From contig CAMARR010000002.1 in assembly GCA_945860915.1 (NCBI GenBank), forward strand, positions 62,001-126,000: a stretch of 64,000 nt of DNA, written 5' to 3'. Position 1 is the stretch's first letter; each line of letters begins with the position of its first letter. This document shows, piece after piece, positions 35,204-44,014 of the stretch. The notes beneath the pieces were generated by a model, which worked only from the letters and a program-made list of their open reading frames with translations, had not been told where the DNA came from and did not search any database. Made by a program: the position numbers and the translations under genes. Source of the DNA: Candidatus Kuenenia stuttgartensis (GTDB lineage: Bacteria > Planctomycetota > GCA-002687715 > CAIWVZ01).

Positions 35204-37387
35204 ATGGCCCGCGTACTCATCACCTACGTCGACGGACCTTCCGTCTCAAAGAAGCCCACCCCCGAGGGACTCAATCCCGAGCGATGGATGCCCATCGAGC
35301 GAGCACTGCGGGGCTCCTTCACACGCGTCGCCATCTTGGCTGCGCGCGACTTCCACTGGGAACGCCTGATCGCCGACGACTACGGCGCGGCGGGTTTCGC
35401 TGTCGAGCCGCCCACGCCAACCGAGACGCCGGTCATCGACGCGGGGCCACTTGCCGATTCGGCGGCTCCGCCCGCGGATGCTTCGGCTGAGTCTCAAGCC
35501 CCCGACGCGAGTACGCATACGGAAGACGAATCGCATCAAGATGACTCCGGTGCTGACACCGACACCCCGCTCGCGATCCCCTCGCACGAGGAACTCGATG
35601 AGGAGGCAGCTGCGGAGGGATTGGATCACCACGATGAATCTTCCGCGCCAGCCGTCGCCACCGAGCCTGGAGCCGAAGCGGTGCCGACATCGTCAACGGA
35701 TGACAAGCCTCGGCGCGCACCACGCGAACGCCGCGCCCCGACCCATGTGCCTCCTGCCAACCGGGCTGAACTCCTCATGCGCCTCGAAAAAATGCGGGCC
35801 GGTGGGAACCCCGATGTAGGAGCGCTTATCTGTGTTGCCGAGGGCATCGCACAGAAATTCGGCCTTCCTCCGGTCGCATGTCGTCTTGCTCCGGGGCACG
35901 TTCGCGAGAAGGATCAATCCGCCCTGATTCGGATGATCGTTCTCTCGGCAAGACCTGGCGAATCGTTGACCATCGACCTCGCAGACGCTCCGCGCCCCTT
36001 GGCTGCATTCGCAATCGTCGCCGCCCATGCGGTGGCTCAGACTCGGCCAGACGTCACACTCGACGAGGTCTACTTCGACCGCTCGACGGGAGCTCCGCAG
36101 AGCGCGAAGCCTCTTCTCGACCTCATGCGCCAGCATGCACGGCTTGGGGAAGCCGCGAGGGGACGCGCGACATTCGGCCTTCTCACCACCGTGGCCCGCG
36201 AACCTCAAGCGAAGCCCCTCCTAGCCTTCGCTCACCGGATTCAAGTTGCAACCGCATTCGCAAGCCCGATGGACCTCTCGAAGGCCGCACGCGCCATCCG
36301 CGAGAAGTTCACAGGCGAACCGTCGTCCATTGCCGAGGCTGCACTCAGGGCGTTTGCCCACTCCGACGTTGGCGATGCGCCCTGGAGCGCGCGTCAGCTT
36401 GGAATGGCGCTTTCATGTGCCGAGCGCGGGCGCCCGTTTCACGCAGCAGCACACTGCCGTGAAGCACTCATCTCGGGCCTGCTTGAAGCCTATGGTCAAA
36501 ATCCATGCCGTGGCTGGGTCACGCCGACAGGCGACGTACCTCCCGACGCCCGCGTGCGCCCGCGCGAAGTTGCAGCCGCCGTTCTCGGTTCCGACGAGAT
36601 TCGACGGTTGGTTCCCGACCTCGATCCGGCTTGGCGCACAGCTGGCAACCCCCGCGCACGGTTCCTTCACATCGCCCCGACTCAGGGTGATCCGGGCCTC
36701 ATGAAATCCGCATTGAACGACCTCGGTGGGCTTCTCAAGTTCACCGCGGCAGCACTAGAAGACGGTCGCCTGAAAGCCATCGCCCTTGGCATCCCGTGGG
36801 ATGATTTCCTGATTCGTGGACTCGAAGCAGGCGCGCGCCTAGCTCCGCCCAAGGAGCCACGTCGCGGCGATCGCGGACCACGGCACCCAGGCGAAATGCC
36901 GCGGCCATTTGAGGGCGATCGCGGCCCACGGCCGCCTCAAGACGGCCCGCCGCGCGGCGACCGTGGACCGCGTCCATCCCGTGAAGGACCTCCGCCGGGC
37001 GATCGTGGTCCCCGACCCGATCGGGCAGGGGGACCTCCGCACGATCGTGGACCGCGACCACCGCGCGACGACGGGCCGCGTGCCCCGCGCGAGGTTCGGG
37101 TGCATGGCGGACCTCCGATGATGGGCGATGGGCCATCACGCCCTCGTCAGGTTCCCGTCGGTGGTACGACTGAAGTCAACATCGTTCGCGGTGGCCTCGG
37201 GAACCTTGGGCAAGCACTCCTCGCAGCGGGACTCGCCCCGGATAAGAAGCCAAGGAACCCGCGCCCTTCTGAAGAGCACGCGGTTCCACCCGTGGCACCA
37301 CCGCAGATGTCAACTGAGCAAACTCCTCCACCCACTCCGCCCGCATCCTTCGATGTCGCGGGGCCTACGCCAGCGTCGGAAACCTAA
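35204..37387 (+). CDS. Putative stand-alone CARF-HEPN-like protein with Arg/Gly/Pro-rich tail
   Basis: The protein has 727 residues from the ATG at 35204, preceded by GGAG seven bases away. Residues 1-70 (ARVLITYVDG; RVAILAARDFHWERL) and 205-345 (APGHVREKDQSALIRMIV; SLTIDLADAPRPLAAFAIVA) match, in order, the two halves of the Csx2/Csx1-type CARF fold; the IDLADAPRP segment sits where these proteins have a DxTHGFR-type loop. Between them is a 115-residue acidic, probably disordered insert. Further on, residues 484-489 (RARFLH) fit an Rx4H HEPN RNase motif. Residues 551-630 hold GDRGPR repeats. No CRISPR genes are near. The fold assignment is my inference. An SNF2 helicase gene follows after 24 bases. 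Confidence 0.55.
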   Translation: MARVLITYVDGPSVSKKPTPEGLNPERWMPIERALRGSFTRVAILAARDFHWERLIADDYGAAGFAVEPPTPTETPVIDAGPLADSAAPPADASAESQAPDASTHTEDESHQDDSGADTDTPLAIPSHEELDEEAAAEGLDHHDESSAPAVATEPGAEAVPTSSTDDKPRRAPRERRAPTHVPPANRAELLMRLEKMRAGGNPDVGALICVAEGIAQKFGLPPVACRLAPGHVREKDQSALIRMIVLSARPGESLTIDLADAPRPLAAFAIVAAHAVAQTRPDVTLDEVYFDRSTGAPQSAKPLLDLMRQHARLGEAARGRATFGLLTTVAREPQAKPLLAFAHRIQVATAFASPMDLSKAARAIREKFTGEPSSIAEAALRAFAHSDVGDAPWSARQLGMALSCAERGRPFHAAAHCREALISGLLEAYGQNPCRGWVTPTGDVPPDARVRPREVAAAVLGSDEIRRLVPDLDPAWRTAGNPRARFLHIAPTQGDPGLMKSALNDLGGLLKFTAAALEDGRLKAIALGIPWDDFLIRGLEAGARLAPPKEPRRGDRGPRHPGEMPRPFEGDRGPRPPQDGPPRGDRGPRPSREGPPPGDRGPRPDRAGGPPHDRGPRPPRDDGPRAPREVRVHGGPPMMGDGPSRPRQVPVGGTTEVNIVRGGLGNLGQALLAAGLAPDKKPRNPRPSEEHAVPPVAPPQMSTEQTPPPTPPASFDVAGPTPASET
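36866..37057 (+). repeat. In-gene GDRGPR-type repeats
   Basis: Five copies of (G/H)DRGPR fall in residues 555-618 of the protein encoded at 35204-37387, the last four exactly 14 residues apart. They resemble RG/RGG-type RNA-binding or phase-separating tails. The repeat is in the protein; the DNA copies have diverged at third positions. Confidence 0.8.
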
Positions 37388-37411
37388 GTCAACGTTGCCG
37401 TTCGCCTTTCG

Positions 37412-40400
37412 ATGAGCCTCATCCCAGAGGACTTCCCCTTCTCGTTTCCTGAAACGGAGCGAGAATCGGCCCGCCGTCTACTTGAGACGGCGGGAATCGA
37501 GTTGATGTCTGCCGGCACCAATGGGTACTGGCGCATTCGCTATAAGATCTTCAAGCGAACGCTTGAATGTTGGGCAGAGAAATCGCCAAAGACTGGTGCA
37601 TTCACCTGTGGATGCGAATGCCCGTCAGTCGAGAACACGGGTATGGGGTGCTCGCACCTCTTCGGTCTCTGTTCAGTAGTGGCTCGCGAGGCCGAAACCC
37701 GACGCGAGTCACGGCCGGACCGAACCGCCGACATCGGCGTCCTTCGTGCCGCATGGGTCATTGATAGGTCTCGCTCGCACGGCAAGAAGACCATGTGGCT
37801 CGGCCTGCATGCGCTCAACGATGACGGTACAGCCGGATCCGCGATCGCCGCATCGGCGGAGGTCCTCGCAACAGCGGAAGGTGCAGACGACGTTGTTCTC
37901 AACGAAGTATCGCCGCTAGCAGGCGGCCGTGTGCGGTTGGATCGCGGTGGTGGGTTCGCCAAACCGCAAGGCCCCTGGCCTCTAGAAGGCGAAGCCCTCG
38001 TCCGGACGATTGCCGCGCTTTCCACAACCGGTCGACTCTTCCTCAATCAGGAAGGGAAGCCTCTCTCGGCCCTTGCATATTCCGAGGAGCGAGCGACGTT
38101 CGCGATCGAGCTCGGCGCGGATGCCGGTACGGGGCACCCGGTGACAGGTGTCATTCTGCGTGGAGAATCCAAGTGGCCTGCGCGCACCGTTGATCTGGTC
38201 ATCACCGGTTCGCGCCCACATGTCGTCACCGACGGGACACTCTCGACGCTTGAGACCTACGACGCGTCCGAGTGGGTCGCGATGTTGTTGCGGAAGGATC
38301 TTCCGCCGATCCCACAAGGCGGTGTTGACCCCTTTCTCACACGACTCGCAGCGACAGGCGCACTCCCGAGACTATGGTTGCCTGACGAAGTCGCACCGAT
38401 GCCGATCGTCGTCGGCGAACCCGTGCCCGTGCTCACGCTGACACGAGAAGGCCGCGAGCTCGCGGGTTCGCTTGGTTGGCGCTATGCGACAGAGACACTC
38501 GTCGGTGTTTCAGCGCACAGTCTCATGCTCGACCTCCCGAATCGCCGCCAAATCTTGCGCGACCCCGAACGCGAGGCCGCGCGGCTCCCCGATCTCGCGG
38601 CCGCAGGCCTCGCGGAAGACCCCGATCGTTATGGTCGTTTCAAGGTAATGGGTCGCACCCTCGAAGATGCGGTCGCAAGCCTTGTTCGCAGCGGATTCGA
38701 AGTGCGGCTCGACGGTCGCGTTCAGCGACGCGGTCGGCGCGGTGCCGTACGGCTAGTTTCCGGGATCGACTGGTTCGAACTGAAGGGGACCGTGGATTTC
38801 GACGGAATCGAGATGCCACTGCCGGGGATTCTCGAAGCACTCCGTAAGGGGCGCACGTCAATTGCACTCCCCGATGGATCCGAGGGTTTGCTCCCCGCTG
38901 AATCGCTTCGCGCTCTGTCGCTTGCGGACGAACTCGGAACCCGCAAGGGCGATTCCATTCGGCTTCAGAAAACTCAGGGCGCGCTCGTCGCCGCGATAGC
39001 AGAGTCCCCAGATTCCGGAATTCCGACAGAGGCGCTCGAGGGCCTTCGCGATGGCCTTGCTGGTCTGCTCAACCCGACAACCCAGACGCCGCCAAAGTCA
39101 TTTGTCGGTGAACTTCGTCCTTACCAATCCATCGGACTCGGTTGGCTGCGCACGCTCGAGTCCAGCGGATTCGGCGGAATCTTGGCCGACGACATGGGCC
39201 TCGGGAAGACCGTTCAGATCCTCGCTTGGCTTGCTGATCGCGTCGGGAAAAAGCTGCCGCCCGACCTCGTCGTCGCTCCGCGTTCGCTTGTGTTCAACTG
39301 GGTGCGGGAAACCGCCCGTTTCGCTCCTAAGCTCCGTATCCATGTGCATGCTGATCTTCCTCGTGAAGAGCGCGGCACGGACTTCTCGGGTGCTGATCTT
39401 GTCATCACGACCTACGGTCTGCTGCGGCGTGACATTGCAGCACTTTCGAAAGTTCGATTCCGGCGCGCGATTCTCGACGAAGCTCAGGCAATCAAGAATT
39501 CGGGATCTCAGAACTCACTGGCTGCTTCTCAGCTCGACGCAGGCTGCAGAGTCGCCATGTCGGGAACTCCCGTCGAGAACCGCGCCGAGGAGATTTGGGC
39601 ACTATTCCGCTTCGCAGCTCCGGGACTCCTTGGCAAGGAAGCAACGTTCGGCAGACTTGCACGTGTTGACGAAAGTCGAGCCGCTCTTGCTCGCGTCATC
39701 CGGCCGCTCGTACTTCGCCGCACGAAGGAAGCTGTCGCGCCTGATCTTCCCGAACGCATCGAGCAGACGATCTCGTGTGAACTCACCCCGGAGCAGGCGA
39801 ACCTCTACGCGCATCTGGTACAGAAGGCACGGGAGTCAACCTCTGACGATGGCGCTCCCGCGGACGGATCCAAGACTCTACATGTCCTTGAGGCCCTCAC
39901 CCGACTGCGACAAGTGGCATGCCACCCAGGGCTTCTCGATCCGATGCTTGTGGACGCCCCATCCGGAAAACTCGAAGTCCTACTCGACGGTATCGAAGAG
40001 CTGCGCGCCGAAGGTCGCAAGGCGATTGTGTTCTCATCGTTCGTGAAGTTCCTTGAGATCATCAGGAAGCGACTCGAAGCGGCGGGACACGAATACGCGT
40101 GGCTCGATGGCTCTGTGAAGGACCGCGAAGCGCCCGTAAAGCGCTTCCAAGAGAGCCCCGCCTGCGGCATTTTCCTCGCGAGTCTCGGCGCCGGAGGCCA
40201 CGGACTTAACTTGACTGCAGCAGACACGGTGTATCTGGCTGATCCTTGGTGGAATCCAGCAGTTGAGGCGCAAGCCATCGACCGAGCCCACCGCATCGGA
40301 AGAAAAGGGACCGTTTTTGCGGTCAGACTTGTTGCGCGCGACACGGTCGAAGAGCGGATGCAGGATCTTAAAGAGCAAAAGCGCGATCTCGCAGCGCGCC

Positions 40401-40465
40401 TCCTCGCTGGCGAAAGCGGCGGATCACCGCTCAGTCTGTCGGATCTGATGCTGTTGCTTCAGTAG
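37412..40465 (+). CDS. SWIM zinc finger plus SNF2-family helicase
   Basis: The protein has 1017 residues. An N-terminal SWIM zinc finger (Cys66-x-Cys68 to Cys80-x-His82) is followed by a long unassigned middle and a SNF2 ATPase core: Walker A DDMGLGKTVQ near residue 595, DEAQAIKN near 690, SGTPVENR, and helicase C motifs (GGHGLNLTAADTVYLADPWW, QAIDRAHRIGRKG). It likely remodels or translocates on DNA or protein-DNA complexes. The start ATG at 37412 follows the CARF-like gene by 24 bases. Its stop lies within the convergent M20 peptidase gene. Confidence 0.92.
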   Translation: MSLIPEDFPFSFPETERESARRLLETAGIELMSAGTNGYWRIRYKIFKRTLECWAEKSPKTGAFTCGCECPSVENTGMGCSHLFGLCSVVAREAETRRESRPDRTADIGVLRAAWVIDRSRSHGKKTMWLGLHALNDDGTAGSAIAASAEVLATAEGADDVVLNEVSPLAGGRVRLDRGGGFAKPQGPWPLEGEALVRTIAALSTTGRLFLNQEGKPLSALAYSEERATFAIELGADAGTGHPVTGVILRGESKWPARTVDLVITGSRPHVVTDGTLSTLETYDASEWVAMLLRKDLPPIPQGGVDPFLTRLAATGALPRLWLPDEVAPMPIVVGEPVPVLTLTREGRELAGSLGWRYATETLVGVSAHSLMLDLPNRRQILRDPEREAARLPDLAAAGLAEDPDRYGRFKVMGRTLEDAVASLVRSGFEVRLDGRVQRRGRRGAVRLVSGIDWFELKGTVDFDGIEMPLPGILEALRKGRTSIALPDGSEGLLPAESLRALSLADELGTRKGDSIRLQKTQGALVAAIAESPDSGIPTEALEGLRDGLAGLLNPTTQTPPKSFVGELRPYQSIGLGWLRTLESSGFGGILADDMGLGKTVQILAWLADRVGKKLPPDLVVAPRSLVFNWVRETARFAPKLRIHVHADLPREERGTDFSGADLVITTYGLLRRDIAALSKVRFRRAILDEAQAIKNSGSQNSLAASQLDAGCRVAMSGTPVENRAEEIWALFRFAAPGLLGKEATFGRLARVDESRAALARVIRPLVLRRTKEAVAPDLPERIEQTISCELTPEQANLYAHLVQKARESTSDDGAPADGSKTLHVLEALTRLRQVACHPGLLDPMLVDAPSGKLEVLLDGIEELRAEGRKAIVFSSFVKFLEIIRKRLEAAGHEYAWLDGSVKDREAPVKRFQESPACGIFLASLGAGGHGLNLTAADTVYLADPWWNPAVEAQAIDRAHRIGRKGTVFAVRLVARDTVEERMQDLKEQKRDLAARLLAGESGGSPLSLSDLMLLLQ

Positions 40466-41660
40466 ACCATTCCCACGTACTTGCGGCGCGGTCGATTGTG
40501 ATGGCAGCCAGTTTCGCGCGATCCGCGAGCGACGAAAGCGATACCCACTCGCCCTTGGTGTGAATCCCGTCCCCGACCGCCCCCATCCCACAGACGACAG
40601 GTCGCCCGGAAGAAGCCCCCCAAACCGCGTCGCTCGATCCACCGCGCGACTCTTCGGTGACCACTAGGCCAAGGTCGCTCGCCGTCTCGAGCACAAGCTG
40701 TGCGGCCTTCTCCACGGACGCGTGACGTTCCATCGGAGGGCGCGATAGTCGTGATTTAGGCATCGTTCGGACCAGAGCCTTGCCCGTCGCACTCCGCACC
40801 ATGGGTTCGGCGACGATATCGGTAATCAAGGCGTCCAACTCGTCGCCGGTTTCGGTGTCGGGGTACCTCCAATCGACGGTCATCGACGCTTCGTCTGCGA
40901 CAACATTCGCCGCGGTTCCACCCGAGATCAAACCAACGTTGACGCTGACTCCTCGGGCTGGATCGTTGAGCGCATGAAGTGCCACTACCTTGTGGGCGAG
41001 GTCTAGAATCGCGCTGGCGCCCCCTGCCCATCCGGCATGCGCAGCGCTGCCCTTTGCAGTGAGTTCCATACGCCCCATACCGCGACGTGTGGTGACCACC
41101 GTTGAACCGCCATCCGGCGTGGGTCGACCACATTCAAAGACGAGAATCAAATCGGCGTCGGCCGACTCGCCTTCGAGGATCTCGCGCGAAGTGCCCGACC
41201 CAATCTCTTCGTCGCCATTGAGAATGACGGTGATCGCCCGCCCCTCAAGCCGCCCAGCTGCGGCGAGAGCTTCGAGCGCGGTAAGCATGATCACGATCCC
41301 GCCCTTCATGTCGGTGCATCCGGGGCCGACTGCGCGATCCGGGTCATCTCCGCTGACGACCAGTCCCGTGAAGTCTCCGCCCTTGGCATGGACGGTGTCA
41401 GTGTGCCCAATCAGGAGAATTTTGGGGCCCTTTGCCCACCTTCGTGCGATGAGGTGCCGCCCCTCGCTGCCCGTGACGACAACCCCTGTCTTAAAGCCCA
41501 GATCAAGCAGAAATGGCTCGATTTGGTCAACCATGGCGTCGATGCCAGACTTGTCGCGTGATGGTGACTCCACCTCCACGAGGGTTCTAAGTCGAGCGAT
41601 TAACTCGTCCCGGTCCGAAACAAGCGAGCAGACCGCGCGTTCAATATCTGAGAGCGACAT
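40431..41660 (-). CDS. M20-family metallopeptidase (carboxypeptidase G2-like)
   Basis: The protein has 409 residues from the ATG at 41660 (MSLSDIERAVCSLVS). The M20 metal site is visible: LIGHTDTVH (His, Asp), GPGCTDMKGGI (Asp bridging), DEEIGSGTSRE (catalytic and metal Glu) and a C-terminal His region. The layout fits glutamate carboxypeptidase or related dipeptidases. It overlaps the SNF2 gene end by 35 bases in convergent orientation. A longer reading to 42161 is antisense to the secreted protein at 41741 and was rejected. Confidence 0.9.
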   Translation of the reverse strand: MSLSDIERAVCSLVSDRDELIARLRTLVEVESPSRDKSGIDAMVDQIEPFLLDLGFKTGVVVTGSEGRHLIARRWAKGPKILLIGHTDTVHAKGGDFTGLVVSGDDPDRAVGPGCTDMKGGIVIMLTALEALAAAGRLEGRAITVILNGDEEIGSGTSREILEGESADADLILVFECGRPTPDGGSTVVTTRRGMGRMELTAKGSAAHAGWAGGASAILDLAHKVVALHALNDPARGVSVNVGLISGGTAANVVADEASMTVDWRYPDTETGDELDALITDIVAEPMVRSATGKALVRTMPKSRLSRPPMERHASVEKAAQLVLETASDLGLVVTEESRGGSSDAVWGASSGRPVVCGMGAVGDGIHTKGEWVSLSSLADRAKLAAITIDRAASTWEWSTEATASDPTD

Positions 41661-41740
41661 GGGGTCCCCGGAATTTCCGAGGCCGACGCTAGCACCCTTG
41701 GTGCCACGTCTCCCCGAGTGTTCGCCAAGGAGAGTTCCAA

Positions 41741-42262
41741 ATGAAGTCAGCTCGCACGTTTCTCTTGACCTCGCTCTGTGGGGGGCTTCTTGCGATCGCA
41801 GCCCTCGCGCAAACCCCGCCGACTCCCCCGACCCCAACCGAACCGCCGCGACCGGGTGCCGGTCCCGAGCGCCCGAATCCCGACCGTCCGCGTGGTCGTC
41901 GACCAGACGCAGGTCGCCCCGAGACACGACGTCGCCCCGACGTAGGTCCCCCCGAAGGCGGTCGTCCGGAGTCGCGCCCAAATCGCCCAGGTCGTGGGCC
42001 ACGGCGTCCAAACGGCGAAGCACCGGATGCCAGCAAGCCGAAGCCACCGATCCCGCCCAATGCGGACCCGAACGGGCGCGACATGCCGGGCGGCGGCGAG
42101 CCTCCGATGCCCGGCGAGGACGGAGCACTCCCCGAGCGCCGCACTCGGCGCCTTCCGCCACCGAACGGCGGAAATGGCCCTCGCCCTATGCCGCAAGGCG
42201 GCGGCGAACGTCGTCCACCGACCGGCGGTGGAGGACAGATTCCGCCCCATAACGGCGGCTGA
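41741..42262 (+). CDS. Exported Pro/Arg/Gly-rich low-complexity protein
   Basis: The protein has 173 residues. AGGAGA lies seven bases before the ATG. A clear signal peptide (MKSARTFLLTSLCGGLLAI, ending AALAQ) is followed by nothing but Pro, Arg, Gly, Asp and Asn-rich sequence (PRPGAGPERPNPDRPRG and similar). No folded domain is visible. The style resembles the disordered regions of the exported protein at 20945-22144. It may be a wall- or matrix-associated polymer-binding protein; this is only a suggestion. Confidence 0.75.
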   Translation: MKSARTFLLTSLCGGLLAIAALAQTPPTPPTPTEPPRPGAGPERPNPDRPRGRRPDAGRPETRRRPDVGPPEGGRPESRPNRPGRGPRRPNGEAPDASKPKPPIPPNADPNGRDMPGGGEPPMPGEDGALPERRTRRLPPPNGGNGPRPMPQGGGERRPPTGGGGQIPPHNGG

Positions 42263-42364
42263 TTCGTCGAGAGCTTAGTTGCGCAGCGGCCGGGGTGCTC
42301 CCATGAGAGTGCCTCGGCCGTCGCATTCTTGGCCATGGCCCCGAAGTCAACGCCTTGCGGAAAA

Positions 42365-43927
42365 CTACGTGATGACGGGAATCGACACCGAGAGTGTCGT
42401 CCCCACGTCCGGCGTGCTCGCGACGTCAATGGAGCCGCCGGCGTCGGTCACAACCTGGCGCGCGGTGGTAAGTCCAAGCCCGATCGCATCGCCACGCTTC
42501 TGGGTCGTAAAGAAGGGTTCGAAGATATGCGGGAGTCGCTCGCTACCGATGCCACACCCCGTGTCGGAAACCGCGAGAACAATGTTCGATCCCTCCTGAC
42601 GCGCGGAGATCGAGAGTTCCTTGACTTCACGACCGGAGACGGCCGTGATTCCATTGTTGATCAAATTCAACAAGACCTGCTGGAGGGCTTGGGCCCCCAT
42701 TGCCGGCATCGGAAGGTCGGGCGGCACGGTGTTCTTGATCACAACTCCCACCTTGCGGGTGTCGTAGGCCTTGAGGGCCAGCGTCGCGGCGACCGTTTCA
42801 GCTAGCGGAGCCGGCCTATCGTCGCCCGATGGCTTCCTCGCGAACATCGTGAGATTGCGGAGGACCGCTGCCGCGCGTTGTGTTTCGCGCTCAATTTCCT
42901 CGATCCAACGACGGCGAGGCCCGTCATTGACAACTGGATCCATGTTGAGCAACTGCGCGTAACCCGACAGGGCCGCGAGCGGATTCGTGAGTTCGTGAGC
43001 AACTCCTGACACCAATTCACCAATTGCACGGAGCTTCTCGCCGCGCACGAGACTTGTCTGAGTGCGGGCAAGTTCACTCATCGAGGTCTGCAGACGGGAA
43101 TTCGATCGACGCAACCGGCGATTCGCGCGAGTGGCTGCCAGAAGACTCGACGCCATGCAAGAAACGGCGGTCAGTGAGCGAGCCACGGCAAAGTCCTCAA
43201 CGGAAGTCGACTCAATGGTGCGGACAATGCCGATCCACCCAACGCGATGTCCCGCCACGATCATAGGAACCGCGACAACGGATCCGGGATGCTTGCACAA
43301 CTCGGCGAGCACTTCGCCCGCAACACGGGTGACCTCTTGAACGCTCGACGCGCGAAGAGCTTCGTCAGTCCCGAATGGACGTTGGGCAATACCCAACATG
43401 AACTCGCACGCCGCATCAGCCGATGGACCCTCTGATGCGACGACGCGCGCGCCCTTCTCACTGACCATAACGATTGCGACACCATCGGCTTCTGCAAGCC
43501 GTCGCGATTGGTGAGCAAGCGTCCCAAACAGGGCCTTTCCGGAGCCGGCCGCGCCAATGTCACGGCTCGCATCGACGAGTGCCTCAAGGGACGCGATGTG
43601 GCGCAGCAAGGTGGCACGTCGAAAGTGCTCTTCCTCAAGGAGGTCGCGCATCCGCAATTCTGATCGATGAAACCAAAATGCGAATGCTATGCCCGTCAGG
43701 AGGGCAAGCGCTGAGAACGGCGCGATAAGGACCGATGCCTCGAGACCCGCAACCCGTACCGCCTTGACCGCCAGCGCGAGCGGAATCACAACGAGCACGG
43801 CGAGTCCGCCGTGGCGCGTTATACGCTGCCACGCTGAAGTCTGATTCGGATCCTTCTTGCCCCCTGACATCTCTGCCGTGAGGTTTCTGAGAATCCGTCG
43901 GTCGTGTTTGGGATCTGCAACAGTCAA
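42365..43927 (-). CDS. GAF-domain sensor histidine kinase (NtrB-like)
   Basis: The protein has 520 residues. Two membrane helices at about 41-60 and 66-85 are followed by a coiled segment, a GAF domain at about 130-260, and a histidine-kinase core with the phospho-acceptor His311 (GVAHELTNPL). ATP-binding boxes follow (NLINNGITAV, DTGCGIG, IFEPFFTTQKRG, GLGLTTARQV). The H-box variant resembles NtrB and related partners of sigma-54 activators. No response regulator is adjacent. It may act on the activator at 1031 or one elsewhere. Confidence 0.92.
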   Translation of the reverse strand: MTVADPKHDRRILRNLTAEMSGGKKDPNQTSAWQRITRHGGLAVLVVIPLALAVKAVRVAGLEASVLIAPFSALALLTGIAFAFWFHRSELRMRDLLEEEHFRRATLLRHIASLEALVDASRDIGAAGSGKALFGTLAHQSRRLAEADGVAIVMVSEKGARVVASEGPSADAACEFMLGIAQRPFGTDEALRASSVQEVTRVAGEVLAELCKHPGSVVAVPMIVAGHRVGWIGIVRTIESTSVEDFAVARSLTAVSCMASSLLAATRANRRLRRSNSRLQTSMSELARTQTSLVRGEKLRAIGELVSGVAHELTNPLAALSGYAQLLNMDPVVNDGPRRRWIEEIERETQRAAAVLRNLTMFARKPSGDDRPAPLAETVAATLALKAYDTRKVGVVIKNTVPPDLPMPAMGAQALQQVLLNLINNGITAVSGREVKELSISARQEGSNIVLAVSDTGCGIGSERLPHIFEPFFTTQKRGDAIGLGLTTARQVVTDAGGSIDVASTPDVGTTLSVSIPVIT

Positions 43928-44014
43928 GGACTACCCACCCATCACAATCCATCGACTCTCAGTCAAAATAGGCTTGAATGGACGTGAATCTGCCGGCGAC
44001 GGACAATGTGAACC

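Noticed and set aside
41661-42161. N-terminal extension of the M20 peptidase
   Set aside because: It lies antisense to the secreted protein at 41741 with a signal peptide and good ribosome binding site; the M20 domain begins at 41660.
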